Source of the DNA: an uncultured Ellagibacter sp.
GTDB lineage: Bacteria; Actinomycetota; Coriobacteriia; Coriobacteriales; Eggerthellaceae
Assembly (NCBI GenBank): GCA_934661105.1
Contig: CAKUIV010000006.1
Location: 1-34,530, forward strand
Direction of reading: 5' to 3'
Length of the DNA: 34,530 nt
In this document: piece after piece, positions 15,905-24,621 of the stretch
Position numbering within the stretch: position 1 is the first letter of the stretch
Layout: the number at the start of each line of letters is the position of its first letter
Made by a program: the position numbers and the translations under genes
The notes under the pieces: model-generated
What the model was told of the DNA's origin: nothing
Databases searched by the model: none
The model's input: the letters and a program-made list of their open reading frames with translations, nothing else

Positions 15905-17287
15905 ATGACGGGCATGATCCAGGGCAAGCACTACACATACGCTCTGTTCGCGATCGTTGTGGTGGGAACAGGACTCGGCGGGATGACGCAAACGGCGCTC
16001 AACGCCACGGCCGATGTGGTTCTCGCCGATCTGGGAACCGACATCGGCTGGGGTCAGTGGCTCGCCACCATCTACATCTTCTGCATGGGTGCAGCCGTTC
16101 CTTTGGCGTCGTACCTGCAGCGCAGGCTTTCGGTGCGTGCGCTCGTCCTCTGCTCGTATGGGCTCTATCTCGTGGGATCGCTTTGCGACTTTCTTGCCGT
16201 CAGCTTCCCGATGCTCATCATCGGGCGCGTGCTCGAGGCGCTGGGCACCGGCGTGCTCATGCCGCTTCTGCAGACGATAGCCATGACGCGCTTCCCGGAG
16301 AATCGCCATGGGACCGCCATGGGGATTGCCGGCATCGCGCTTGGATTCGCGCCGAACATCGGCCCGGTCGTCGGCGGTGCGCTAGCCACGGCGTTCGGTT
16401 GGCGCGCGATGTTCCTCATCCTGGTGTGCGCGTCTGCGGTGCTCGTCGTGAGCGCATTCGTCGTCGTGCGCGAGCGCGACGTGAAAGATGCGGCGGCTCG
16501 CCTCGATGTCACGTCGCTCGTCTTCTCGACGTTCGGGTTCGGCGGGCTTCTGCTCGGCTTCACCGCGGCGGCGAACATGAGTTTGGGAGAGCCTCTGGTG
16601 TGGGCGCCGGTGCTTGCGGGCGCCGTATGCGTGGCGTTGTTCGCGAAGCGCCAGCGCAGGATCGAAGAGCCTCTGCTTAACCTGGCGATATTCTCGCATC
16701 GGGAATATCGAGTGAGCGTCGTCGCGCAGTGCGCGCTTTACGGCTGCTTCATGGGGATGACGCTCGTCATCCCTCTTGCCGTTATCGAAGCCGGCGGGCA
16801 CAATGCGTTTGAAGCCGGGCTCGTGCTTTTCCCCGGTGCGCTGGCGGCCCTTGTGTTCGAACCGGGTGCGGGCATGGCCACCGACCGGTTCGGCGCACGA
16901 CGTGTCGCGATATTCGGCGGCTGCTTCCTGTTTGCAGGCGCGCTGTTGTGCGCGGTCGTTTCCGCCACGGCGCCGCTTTGGGTCATGGCCACAGGGCAAA
17001 TGCTGCGCTGCGTCGGTCTTACCACCCTCATCCCCACGACGACGGCATGGGGATTGGGGTCTTTGGGGCGTGACGGCCTGACCACGCACGCTTCGGCCGG
17101 GATGATCATGTCACGTCAGATCGCGGCGTCGCTTGCCACGGCGGTCATGGTGTTCGCCATCGGGTGCTTCCCCCGATCCGGCGCATTTTGGGGATTCCAC
17201 GCGGCGCTTGGGTTCTCGGCTCTTCTCGCGCTTGTCTGTCTCGTCATCGTCTTCATCAAGATTTCTCGGACGGGGAAGGGGAAATGA
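15905..17287 (+). CDS. MFS transporter, DHA2 (14-helix drug:H+ antiporter) type
   Basis: A 460-residue membrane protein of the EmrB/QacA-like branch. The first half carries GRVLEALGTGVLMPLLQTI, close to the antiporter motif of that branch, and about fourteen helices can be counted. Such proteins usually export drugs, dyes or fatty acids. Start: ATG at 15905 after GAGAAGGGA; an ATG at 15914 is an alternative. Its 3' end faces the LuxR gene 67 bases away. No dedicated regulator is next to it. The substrate is unknown. Confidence 0.82.
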   Translation: MTGMIQGKHYTYALFAIVVVGTGLGGMTQTALNATADVVLADLGTDIGWGQWLATIYIFCMGAAVPLASYLQRRLSVRALVLCSYGLYLVGSLCDFLAVSFPMLIIGRVLEALGTGVLMPLLQTIAMTRFPENRHGTAMGIAGIALGFAPNIGPVVGGALATAFGWRAMFLILVCASAVLVVSAFVVVRERDVKDAAARLDVTSLVFSTFGFGGLLLGFTAAANMSLGEPLVWAPVLAGAVCVALFAKRQRRIEEPLLNLAIFSHREYRVSVVAQCALYGCFMGMTLVIPLAVIEAGGHNAFEAGLVLFPGALAALVFEPGAGMATDRFGARRVAIFGGCFLFAGALLCAVVSATAPLWVMATGQMLRCVGLTTLIPTTTAWGLGSLGRDGLTTHASAGMIMSRQIAASLATAVMVFAIGCFPRSGAFWGFHAALGFSALLALVCLVIVFIKISRTGKGK

Positions 17288-17354
17288 GGGGGTTCTGCAG
17301 GGAGCGTGTTTCGGCGTCTCGGTTCCCGGTGCCTAAGCCCCTTGTTACCGCCTC

Positions 17355-18896
17355 CTAGGAGATCTCTTCCTTCCGGATAAACTCCACGAGTTCCTTTTTC
17401 GAATGCACGTCGAGCTTCGCGTAGATCGAACGCGTGTGGGCGCGCACGGTGTAGATGGAGAGTACCTCTCGATCGGCGATCTCCTGCGCACTGCGCCCGC
17501 GCGAGAGGGAGGCCATCACCTCGGCTTCGCGCGCCGAAAGCTGGCATCGCGCGGCCACGGCGGCGCACTTCTTGTCCCATTGGCCCGATTCCCGGGCGCC
17601 TCCCTCGACGTCTTCTGAAGCGTCAGCGGTCTCGTCGATGGGCAGAAGCAGGCTGTTGATCTGCTTTTCCGAGAACACGAACAGCACGTCGACGAGCACC
17701 GCAACACCGATCACCGTGATGACGACCCGCATGAAATCGTCGCCGAACCGCGTGCTCTGATATGCCATCGCGAGCGCCGCTGCGGCAAGGGAGCCGCCCG
17801 AAAGCGCCGCGTTGCCCAGCGCCACGACGCGCACCGCGTTGGCCTTCCATTGATAGACCAGGTAGTAGAGCATCGACCAGACGACCATGTTGTAACACGA
17901 GCAGATAATCCAGCCCAACGAGGCGACGGCGGTCGAGCGCAGCGAGAACATCGACACCACGACGATGAGCAGCGTCAAGCCTCCTGCGGCGATCGAGTAG
18001 AGCTTTCCGAAATCGTCGCGGCTGCCGCGTGCGAGCAGCATGGCGAGGGCGATGCCGGCCAGGACGAATATCTCGACGAATTGCGCGACGGCGGTGCTTG
18101 AAACGCTTACCGTCGGCGGCATGCCGATGAGGATGTAGGAGCGGATAAGCTCAAGCGCGGTCGAGCACAGCCCGATGGATAGCAAAAGCACGCCGAACTT
18201 TCGGGGAATGGGGACCTCGCTTGTGAGCACCTGGGTTTCCCCTCGCACGTTTCTGCTGCGCAGACTGAAGAAGAACGCCGACAAAAGCGGCAGCATGATG
18301 AAGCATACGCTCGCGACTTCGTTCGGGCATCCGTTCAGCACGAAGAACACCATGATCGAGAAGAGCTCGCTCATGGCAATCGTGTAGAGCGCTCGATGGG
18401 GCGCGAGCGTGCCGAAGAGAGCGGCCGCGCGCATGAAGAGCGTCGTTGTGCCCGCGCCCGAGAGGATGCATCCTCCGTAAAAGAGGTACTGATTGGGCAG
18501 GATCTCCTCTCGCGTTATGACGATGAGCAGCGTTCCCAGGCACGCGATAGCGGCTCCGGCATAGGTGAACGCGTTTTTCGCCACGATCTTCGAGGCCCGC
18601 TTCGAAAACACAGCGAACAAAAGCAGCGTCACGACGCAGGCGGCGAGATGGACCATCATGAGGTTTTCCGAGCGCACGCTCGTGTCGGTGTCGTGCAGCC
18701 AGAACGCTCCCGAGAATCCGATGGTGTTCCAGGCGATCCAGCATCCAAGTCCCAAATAGGTAAGTCCCGGCACTTGGCGGTCTATCGATGCAAGCGCGGT
18801 GCTTCCGCGTAAAAGCCAGGAAGGCTTCTTCGCGGTTTTGCCCGTATTCTGCTGGTTCGTCGCGGCTTTCCCCGAAGCCTGCTGCGTCTGCTTCAT
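17355..18896 (-). CDS. Membrane-embedded LuxR-type transcriptional regulator
   Basis: A 513-residue protein. After a short basic tail, about twelve hydrophobic helices run from about residue 40 to 420, followed by a LuxR helix-turn-helix at about residues 445-513 (LSAREAEVMASLSRGRSAQE and TVRAHTRSIYAKL). Regulators of this shape are abundant in Eggerthella, where they control neighbouring molybdenum-enzyme operons such as catechol dehydroxylases. It presumably senses a small molecule in or across the membrane. The ATG at 18896 follows GGAGGGG at six bases; upstream ATGs at 18920 and 18902 are less well placed. It is divergent from module B across 206 bases that contain two palindromes. Confidence 0.88.
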   Translation of the reverse strand: MKQTQQASGKAATNQQNTGKTAKKPSWLLRGSTALASIDRQVPGLTYLGLGCWIAWNTIGFSGAFWLHDTDTSVRSENLMMVHLAACVVTLLLFAVFSKRASKIVAKNAFTYAGAAIACLGTLLIVITREEILPNQYLFYGGCILSGAGTTTLFMRAAALFGTLAPHRALYTIAMSELFSIMVFFVLNGCPNEVASVCFIMLPLLSAFFFSLRSRNVRGETQVLTSEVPIPRKFGVLLLSIGLCSTALELIRSYILIGMPPTVSVSSTAVAQFVEIFVLAGIALAMLLARGSRDDFGKLYSIAAGGLTLLIVVVSMFSLRSTAVASLGWIICSCYNMVVWSMLYYLVYQWKANAVRVVALGNAALSGGSLAAAALAMAYQSTRFGDDFMRVVITVIGVAVLVDVLFVFSEKQINSLLLPIDETADASEDVEGGARESGQWDKKCAAVAARCQLSAREAEVMASLSRGRSAQEIADREVLSIYTVRAHTRSIYAKLDVHSKKELVEFIRKEEIS

Positions 18897-18958
18897 GAGC
18901 ATCCCCTCCATGCTTTTCATGAACGGGCCAATTCTAACGCGACTGGTTTCGCTTTATC

Positions 18959-18975
18959 TAGTCATCGACTGACTA
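18959..18975. promoter_or_regulatory. Palindrome TAGTCA-N5-TGACTA in the divergent control region
   Basis: A perfect six-base inverted repeat with a five-base spacer between the LuxR gene and module B. It lies 63 bases before the LuxR start and may serve autoregulation. Confidence 0.45.
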
Positions 18976-18989
18976 TCGATTGCCAAACG

Positions 18990-19003
18990 AATAGTTAACT
19001 ATT
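18990..19003. promoter_or_regulatory. Perfect 14-base palindrome, candidate LuxR operator for module B
   Basis: AATAGTTAACTATT is its own reverse complement. Its half-site TAGTTA resembles TAGTCA at 18959. A possible -10 box (TATAGT, 19031-19036) lies downstream without a good -35 box. If transcription starts near 19043, the palindrome is centred near -46, where activators of this class often bind. Confidence 0.5.
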
Positions 19004-19030
19004 GTCTATGCAGGGAAAACGCCTCCTTCT

Positions 19031-19036
19031 TATAGT
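19031..19036 (+). promoter_or_regulatory. Possible -10 box for module B operon
   Basis: TATAGT, five of six consensus bases, 67 bases before the first gene. The nearest -35-like sequence (TTGTCT, 19002-19007) is 23 bases away, too far for unaided promoter use, consistent with activation. Confidence 0.4.
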
Positions 19037-19102
19037 GAGCGCCATGAACTTTGACGCCTGCGGGTAAGAGGGCCCGCAGGACGAGAAGAGGGGGACGAAC
19101 AC

Positions 19103-19906
19103 ATGAAACTCAGCGAGAAGCGCTTCCCTAAATTCGACGCGCCCGCAAGCTTCGAGACGTATGCGGAAAAAGGAGCGACCGTCGAGCAGAACCGCGACGG
19201 CCAAAGCGCGCGAAATGCTCTTAACGGCGAGGGCGCCCGCACGTGCGGCGCGTCGAATTCGCGCACTTACGAGGAGGCGCTCGACGCGGTGATCACATGC
19301 ATCGGCGCGCAGAATTCCCTTCGCGAGATTCTCTACAAAACGCTCGTGTTTTGCGAAGAGCCCCATGAATTCACTGAAGTCGAGGACTTCATCGCAGCAA
19401 GCGACGAGGTCGTTTACAGCCATGTGATCCAAACGCCGTTCGAGCTCATCGGCATGCTCGTGCGCGCAGGCGGGCTCGAAGAGGCGCCGCTCGATGCGGC
19501 GGGCGAGCCTATCGCGCCCGAAACGCTCGATGAGCTTTCTCGCGACGAGCAGGACGACCTTGTCGCCACGTACCGGATCGATGCCACGGCGGCGGGACGC
19601 GCGGCGGTCGGGCTTTTGGCCCCTGAGCGTCGCATTGAAGCGCAGCTCGCGCAAGACCCGCACCGCGCGGATACGTTTTGGGCTCTCATCGAGTTCTGCG
19701 AAACCCCGCGCACGTTCCCGGAAATCAAAGAATATTTCAACGCCACCCCCGAGTTCGCTCACGACGTGGTGGCACATTCGCACCAGCTCGCGCCCGACTT
19801 CTACGTCGACAAGCTCGACAAGGCCGGAGCGCTTGTTTGGAGGGGGGCCTGGGTCGCGACCGACGCAGGCAAATCGCTGCTCGAAGCCCATAAGGCTTCC
19901 TGTTAG
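19103..19906 (+). CDS. Uncharacterised protein with two tandem related domains; first gene of module B
   Basis: A 267-residue soluble protein with no signal peptide or membrane helix that I do not recognise by name. It contains an internal duplication. Residues 78-126 (LVFCEEPHEFTEVEDF, then HVIQTPFELIGMLVRAGGL) match residues 193-245 (LIEFCETPRTFPEIKEYF, then HSHQLAPDFYVDKLDKAGAL) in order and spacing. The helix pattern and following strand-like stretches recall a winged-helix domain, so it may bind DNA or act as an adaptor. It starts after AGAGGGGGA and ends 58 bases before the reductase gene, so it is in the operon. Function is unknown; a regulator or assembly role is inferred. Confidence 0.7.
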   Translation: MKLSEKRFPKFDAPASFETYAEKGATVEQNRDGQSARNALNGEGARTCGASNSRTYEEALDAVITCIGAQNSLREILYKTLVFCEEPHEFTEVEDFIAASDEVVYSHVIQTPFELIGMLVRAGGLEEAPLDAAGEPIAPETLDELSRDEQDDLVATYRIDATAAGRAAVGLLAPERRIEAQLAQDPHRADTFWALIEFCETPRTFPEIKEYFNATPEFAHDVVAHSHQLAPDFYVDKLDKAGALVWRGAWVATDAGKSLLEAHKASC

Positions 19907-19926
19907 CGCTCTCTATCTGTAAGCGT

Positions 19927-19962
19927 GAAAAAAGAAGAGGAAAGAAAGAAGGAGGAGGAAAG
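19927..19962 (+). other. 36-base uninterrupted purine tract with ribosome binding site
   Basis: Every base from 19927 to 19962 is A or G. It ends in GGAGGAGG, six bases before the GTG start at 19965. The long tract offers repeated ribosome-binding-like sequence and could raise initiation or form unusual DNA. Confidence 0.7.
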
Positions 19963-19964
19963 CT

Positions 19965-22900
19965 GTGTCTTTGACTATGTCGCGCCGCTCGTTTATGAAA
20001 GCGGCAGCCGTAACCGGAGCGGTTGGGGCGCTGGGCTTGGGCTCGGCGCACAATCTGACGCACAGCGACAAAGCTTGGGCCGATGACGACGTCCAAGAGG
20101 TCCGCACCTCGTGCCGTGCATGCATCGCCAACTGCGGTGTCATCGCCACGGTGCGCAACGGGCGCGTCATCAAGCTGAAGGGCGATCCCATCGACCCGAT
20201 GTCGAAGGGCCGCATCTGCCCGAAGGGTCTGTCCGGCGTGCAGGCGCTTTACCACCCGAATCGCAACAAGTACCCCATGAAGCGCGTGGGCGAGAAGCCC
20301 GGCAACAAATGGGAGCGCATCACCTGGGACGAGGCGGCGAAGACCGTCGCCCAGGCGCTCATCGACATGCGCGACAAGACCGGCAAGCACGGTCTGCTCA
20401 CCTCGACCGGCGGCGGTGGCAACCCGCAGTTCTTCAGCCCGCCGCGTTTCCGCAACTTCTGGGGCGCGGGCAACGTCTTCGAGCCCGGTTGCGCGCAGTG
20501 CTATCTGCCGCGTAACTACACCATGCCGCTCGTGAACGGCCTGGGCGACACCTCGATCGCCGACTCCGGATGCTCCGAGCTCTACAAGCCGGCGCGCTAC
20601 GGCGGCATCACCGAAGCGTACGTCATCTGGGGCACGGGCCCGTCGTGGCATTCGCCTTCGACGTCCGGCCGCTGCGTGGCGGAGCTGCGTGCGAACGGCT
20701 GCAAGACCGTCGTCGTCGACCCGCGTTTCAACGCCGACGCCTCCAAGGCCGACGTGTGGCTGCCCATCAAGCCCGGCACCGACATGGCGATGATGCTCGG
20801 CTGGATGCACTACATCATCGAGAACAAGCTTTACGAGAAGATCCCCGGGTACGAGGACTTCTGCGAGCAGTGGACGAACCTGCCGTTCCTCGTCGACCCG
20901 CGAGACGAAGTGAGCCTGCCGCCCGTCGCCGAGGACATCACCAAAGACGGCCGGCTTCTGCGCGCCTCCGAAGTGTTCTCCGACGTCACTGCCGAAAACG
21001 AGGGCTACGTCTACTTCGACACCGAGAAGGGTGCGGTCACCAAGGCCTTCGCGCTCGGCCCCGACAACGACGGCACGTACCATCCGCAGCTGTTCGGCAC
21101 GGTGGACGTGACGCTCAAGGACGGCACCACGATCACCTGCAAGACGGCGTTCCAGGCCTACAAGGACCGCTGCGAGGCATTCGACCTCGACACCGTCGCC
21201 AAGATCACCGGCTGCCAGAAGGAAAAGATCGTCGAGGCCATCGAGATCTACTGCTCAAGCCCGCATGGCGGCATCTCCCTCGGCGTGGCGACCGATATGT
21301 ACCCGGGCTCGGCCCAGGCGGCTATCGGCGCTGCGGCGCTCGACTGCATGACGGCGCACCTGTGGCATCCGGGCTGCCCTGCGAACAAAGTGGGCGGCGA
21401 GGGCTCGAAGGGCCTTTCCTCCGCGGAATCCACCATCTTCCCCTCGGGCTTCATCGGGGAGACCGCGTACAACTTCATGGACGACGAAGCGGTTCTCGAG
21501 CGCTTGGGCTACGCCGAGCACAAGGGCTTGGGCGGCTGGATGCACAGCCACATCCCGACGATCCTCTCGGCCATCCTCACGGGCGAGCCTTACCAGCCCA
21601 AGGTCTGGATCGAGCGTTCCGGCAACAAGATGGCCGCTCTCGGCAACTCCTCGTCGTGGGTCGACGCCTTCCCGAAGTTCGACCTGATCGTGCACGGCTA
21701 CATGTACCCGACCTCCTTCACCACCGAAGCGGCCGACATCGTGTTCCCGGTGTGCGAGTGGCTGGAAAACGCCTTCGCGCAGAACCGTCTGAACGTGAAC
21801 CTCATGCGCAAGCCGGTCACGAACCTGTTCGAGGCTGCCGACGAGATCATGATGTGGGGCAAGATCGCCGAGGCGATGTCCGACCCGACGTCTGACCTTT
21901 ACGACCCGAACATGGAAGCTTGCATGGACGCCGACAAGATCGGCAGCCCCATGGTCCCGCCGTATTGGAAGACCATCAACGAGTACTGGGATTGGGTCGC
22001 GACCCAGGGCGGCGACCCGAGCGTCACCACGATGGAGCAGGCCAAGGAAGTGTTCCCCGAGGAATGGGCGACCGACGACGAGTACTGGGGCGGCACGACC
22101 TACGACGGTTACTGCAAGGTGAACGCGGGCGGCGGCGCCGGCGGCAAGAAGGGCGACCTCGCGGCGGCTGCGGCCGACGACGGCAAGGTCACCTACACCG
22201 GCTTCTCCACCTGCGCCTCCGACATCAAGGACGACCCGAAGAAGTGCGGCCCGTACGCCGACACCATGCTCTACATCGGTCGTCACGGCAAGGAGAAGTT
22301 CGAGATGCCCGCGGCGCTCGTGGACTACAACCCCATGCCGTACTATTTCGAGCCCGAAGACCAGACGAACTTCGGCGACGAGTACCCGCTGCGCCTCACC
22401 GAAGGCCGCATCCCGTACTACCACCACGGCACGCTGCGCAACAACCCCTACCTGCGTGAGCTGTACCCGGCGCCGGAGCTGTGGATCAGCCCCGAGAACG
22501 CCGAGAAGTACGGCATCAAGGACGGGGACTGGGTCAACGTCAAGTCGCCCCGCACTGATGGCAAAGACGTGTTCCGCGACATCACCACGGGCGTGGACAA
22601 GAAGACGACGCTCGCCAAGAGCAAAAACGCCGCCGACGGCCCGTCTGAGTTCGCCCCGGGCGAGGAACTCACCGCAAACGGCCAGTCGGTTGTGAAGGAC
22701 GGCATCTACGGCGTTGCGCGTGTGACCAAGGGCATCGCCGAAGGGTCCGTCTACATGGAGCGCTTCTGGAACCCCGAGTTCTTGGAAGACGGCTCCGACG
22801 GCCGCAAGTCGTGGACGACCGAGAACATGAACGTTCTCACCAAGAACACGGGCTACTTCAACCCCGAGTTCGGCACCTACACCCTGCGCGGCATCCACGT

Positions 22901-23012
22901 GAAGGTCGAGAAGGCCGAGAAGCCCCAAGGCGTCTGGTACGACCCGACCGACTTCGAGCCCTGGATGCCCGAGCCCACTGACTTTACGGGAGGAGCGTTT
23001 TACCAGTCATGA
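19965..23012 (+). CDS. Tat-exported molybdopterin (bis-MGD) reductase catalytic subunit, catechol-dehydroxylase-like size and context
   Basis: A 1015-residue member of the DMSO-reductase superfamily. A twin-arginine signal (MSRRSFMKAAAVTG) precedes a cleavage-like site near AWA-DDD at residue 39. The Fe-S motif is Cys50-x2-Cys53-x3-Cys57-x27-Cys85, followed by Pro-Lys-Gly. Cofactor stretches include VVDPRFNADASKADVWL and PIKPGTDMAMM. A possible metal ligand lies in EPGCAQCY. Length, export signal, Fe-S and anchor partners, and a divergent membrane LuxR regulator all match the catechol dehydroxylases of Eggerthella and Gordonibacter, but related enzymes use other acceptors. GTG start after GGAGGAGG. 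The stop overlaps the next gene by four bases. Confidence 0.88.
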   Translation: MSLTMSRRSFMKAAAVTGAVGALGLGSAHNLTHSDKAWADDDVQEVRTSCRACIANCGVIATVRNGRVIKLKGDPIDPMSKGRICPKGLSGVQALYHPNRNKYPMKRVGEKPGNKWERITWDEAAKTVAQALIDMRDKTGKHGLLTSTGGGGNPQFFSPPRFRNFWGAGNVFEPGCAQCYLPRNYTMPLVNGLGDTSIADSGCSELYKPARYGGITEAYVIWGTGPSWHSPSTSGRCVAELRANGCKTVVVDPRFNADASKADVWLPIKPGTDMAMMLGWMHYIIENKLYEKIPGYEDFCEQWTNLPFLVDPRDEVSLPPVAEDITKDGRLLRASEVFSDVTAENEGYVYFDTEKGAVTKAFALGPDNDGTYHPQLFGTVDVTLKDGTTITCKTAFQAYKDRCEAFDLDTVAKITGCQKEKIVEAIEIYCSSPHGGISLGVATDMYPGSAQAAIGAAALDCMTAHLWHPGCPANKVGGEGSKGLSSAESTIFPSGFIGETAYNFMDDEAVLERLGYAEHKGLGGWMHSHIPTILSAILTGEPYQPKVWIERSGNKMAALGNSSSWVDAFPKFDLIVHGYMYPTSFTTEAADIVFPVCEWLENAFAQNRLNVNLMRKPVTNLFEAADEIMMWGKIAEAMSDPTSDLYDPNMEACMDADKIGSPMVPPYWKTINEYWDWVATQGGDPSVTTMEQAKEVFPEEWATDDEYWGGTTYDGYCKVNAGGGAGGKKGDLAAAAADDGKVTYTGFSTCASDIKDDPKKCGPYADTMLYIGRHGKEKFEMPAALVDYNPMPYYFEPEDQTNFGDEYPLRLTEGRIPYYHHGTLRNNPYLRELYPAPELWISPENAEKYGIKDGDWVNVKSPRTDGKDVFRDITTGVDKKTTLAKSKNAADGPSEFAPGEELTANGQSVVKDGIYGVARVTKGIAEGSVYMERFWNPEFLEDGSDGRKSWTTENMNVLTKNTGYFNPEFGTYTLRGIHVKVEKAEKPQGVWYDPTDFEPWMPEPTDFTGGAFYQS

Positions 23013-23644
23013 GTCACTATTGTCTAGTTGTTGACCTCGACCGTTGCTTCGGCTGCCATGCCTGCGAAGTGGCATGCAAGAACGAGAACGGCATAGCACT
23101 CGGGGAATATTGGAACCGCGTCATCCAGGTGGGGCCGCACGGCACCTTCCCCGACTTGGAGCAGTATTGGCTGCCGGTCCAGTGCCAGCAGTGCGAGGAT
23201 GCACCCTGCGTGCACGTGTGCCCGACGGGCGCGAGCTATCGCGACGCCGACGGCAAGGTGCTCGTCGACAAGGAGAAGTGCATCGGCTGCAAGTACTGCA
23301 TGATGGCCTGCCCCTATGGCGTCCGCTCGTGGAATGCGGCGGAGAAGGCCGTCGAGAAGTGCACGCTGTGCGGGCATCTGACCGCGGCGGGCGAAGAGCC
23401 CGCATGCGTTGCCGCGTGCTGCGCGTCCGCTCGCTTCTACGGTGATTTGGACGACCCCGATTCCGACGTGTCGAAGGCGATCGCCGCGGCCGATTCCGAC
23501 TCGGTGCATTCGCTCAAGGACGTCGGCAACAAGCCGGCGACGCGCTACATCCTGTCGAGCAAGATCGCGACCTGGCACGACGTCGACGAGCTCTCGCCGG
23601 CATCCGACAGCGCCGATCCGGCATGGTTCGCGAAGGAGGCGTAA
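23009..23644 (+). CDS. DmsB-like four-cluster Fe-S subunit
   Basis: A 211-residue ferredoxin-type protein that would pass electrons from the membrane anchor to the reductase. The first group is Cys13/16/19/23 (CFGCHACEVAC), followed by CQQCEDAPCVHVC, CIGCKYCMMACPYG and a fourth group starting CTLC and closing with Cys residues near 133. No Tat signal is seen, so it is probably exported in complex with the large subunit. Its ATG overlaps the stop of the reductase (ATGA), which indicates coupled translation. Confidence 0.9.
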   Translation: MSHYCLVVDLDRCFGCHACEVACKNENGIALGEYWNRVIQVGPHGTFPDLEQYWLPVQCQQCEDAPCVHVCPTGASYRDADGKVLVDKEKCIGCKYCMMACPYGVRSWNAAEKAVEKCTLCGHLTAAGEEPACVAACCASARFYGDLDDPDSDVSKAIAAADSDSVHSLKDVGNKPATRYILSSKIATWHDVDELSPASDSADPAWFAKEA

Positions 23645-23648
23645 GAGC

Positions 23649-24479
23649 ATGGAAATCCAATGGTCGTTGGTTCTGTTCACGGCTCTGACGGGCCTTGCGG
23701 CGTGGCTGTTCATCTGCGTTGCGGCCGACGAGTTCCTCGGTCGCGCGAAGAAGGCGGCGTTTCCCGCGGCGGTGGCGTCGCTCGTCATCGCCATCGTGGG
23801 CGGCTTGGCATCGGTGACGCACCTGTCGCACCCCGATCGCATCATGGGCGCGTTGAGCCATCCCACCTCGGGCATCTTCACCGAGGCCGTGCTCGTCGGC
23901 TGCCTCATCGTGTGCGTGGCGATCTACCTCGTGCTTCTGAAGCGCGGCGCGGGCGCGACCGCTCGCAAGGTCGTCGCCGTCATCGGCGCGGTGTTCGGCG
24001 TGCTCTTGTCGTTCATGGCGGGCGAGTCCTACCTCATGAGCGCGCGTCCGAACTGGAACACCCAGCTGCTTCCGCTCGGCTACATGCTCACGGCGATCCC
24101 GTCGGGCGTGGGCGCGTACCTTACCGTGGTCGGTCTCGTCGCCGGTAAGGGCGAAGACGCCGGCGAAACGTCGCTCGACGTGAAGCCCTACGCCACGGCG
24201 CTTCTTGCAGGCGGTGTCCTTTCCGCGGTGGGCGCTTTAGCCTACACGCTTTCCGCCGGCGCGTCCGACGGCGCGGTGTTCGCCCTGCTTGCGCTTGCGG
24301 TCGTCGCGGGCGGCGTGGTTCCGTGCGCAGCGGGGGCCCTGCTTCCCAAGAAGATGCAGAGCCTCGTTGCCCTCGGTGCCGCCTCGTGCGTGTGCGCTCT
24401 CGTTGGCGCGATCGCCTACCGCTGCATCATGTGGCTTGTCACGGTTCCGGTTGCCGACCTGTTCATGACGGTTATCTAG
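23649..24479 (+). CDS. DmsC-like membrane anchor subunit
   Basis: A 276-residue integral membrane protein with about eight helices and no soluble domain. DmsC-type anchors oxidise menaquinol and hand electrons to the Fe-S subunit. The ATG at 23649 lies four bases after the previous stop, so the three genes form a classic DmsABC-like unit. No haem ligands can be assigned by eye. Confidence 0.82.
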   Translation: MEIQWSLVLFTALTGLAAWLFICVAADEFLGRAKKAAFPAAVASLVIAIVGGLASVTHLSHPDRIMGALSHPTSGIFTEAVLVGCLIVCVAIYLVLLKRGAGATARKVVAVIGAVFGVLLSFMAGESYLMSARPNWNTQLLPLGYMLTAIPSGVGAYLTVVGLVAGKGEDAGETSLDVKPYATALLAGGVLSAVGALAYTLSAGASDGAVFALLALAVVAGGVVPCAAGALLPKKMQSLVALGAASCVCALVGAIAYRCIMWLVTVPVADLFMTVI

Positions 24480-24497
24480 GAGCCTTACGGCGATCTG

Positions 24498-24580
24498 AAA
24501 GCTCCCGGCCCTGTTCTTCCCAGGGCGGGGCCGGGCTTTCATCCGAAGGGGCGCTTATCCGAGAGCGCGTCTTCGGATGA
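24498..24580 (+). terminator. Double hairpin between the anchor and chaperone genes
   Basis: The first hairpin pairs AAAGC (24498-24502) with GCTTT (24535-24539), with inner GC pairs including GCCCTG/CAGGGC, and ends in a short T-run. The second pairs TCATCCGAAG (24539-24548) exactly with CTTCGGATGA (24571-24580), enclosing GCGCT/AGCGC. The first resembles a weak terminator, so the chaperone and NapGH-like genes may be transcribed less than the structural genes. Confidence 0.55.
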
Positions 24581-24621
24581 AACAACGGAAGAGTCATCAT
24601 TCGAAACGAGAGGGGATATCC

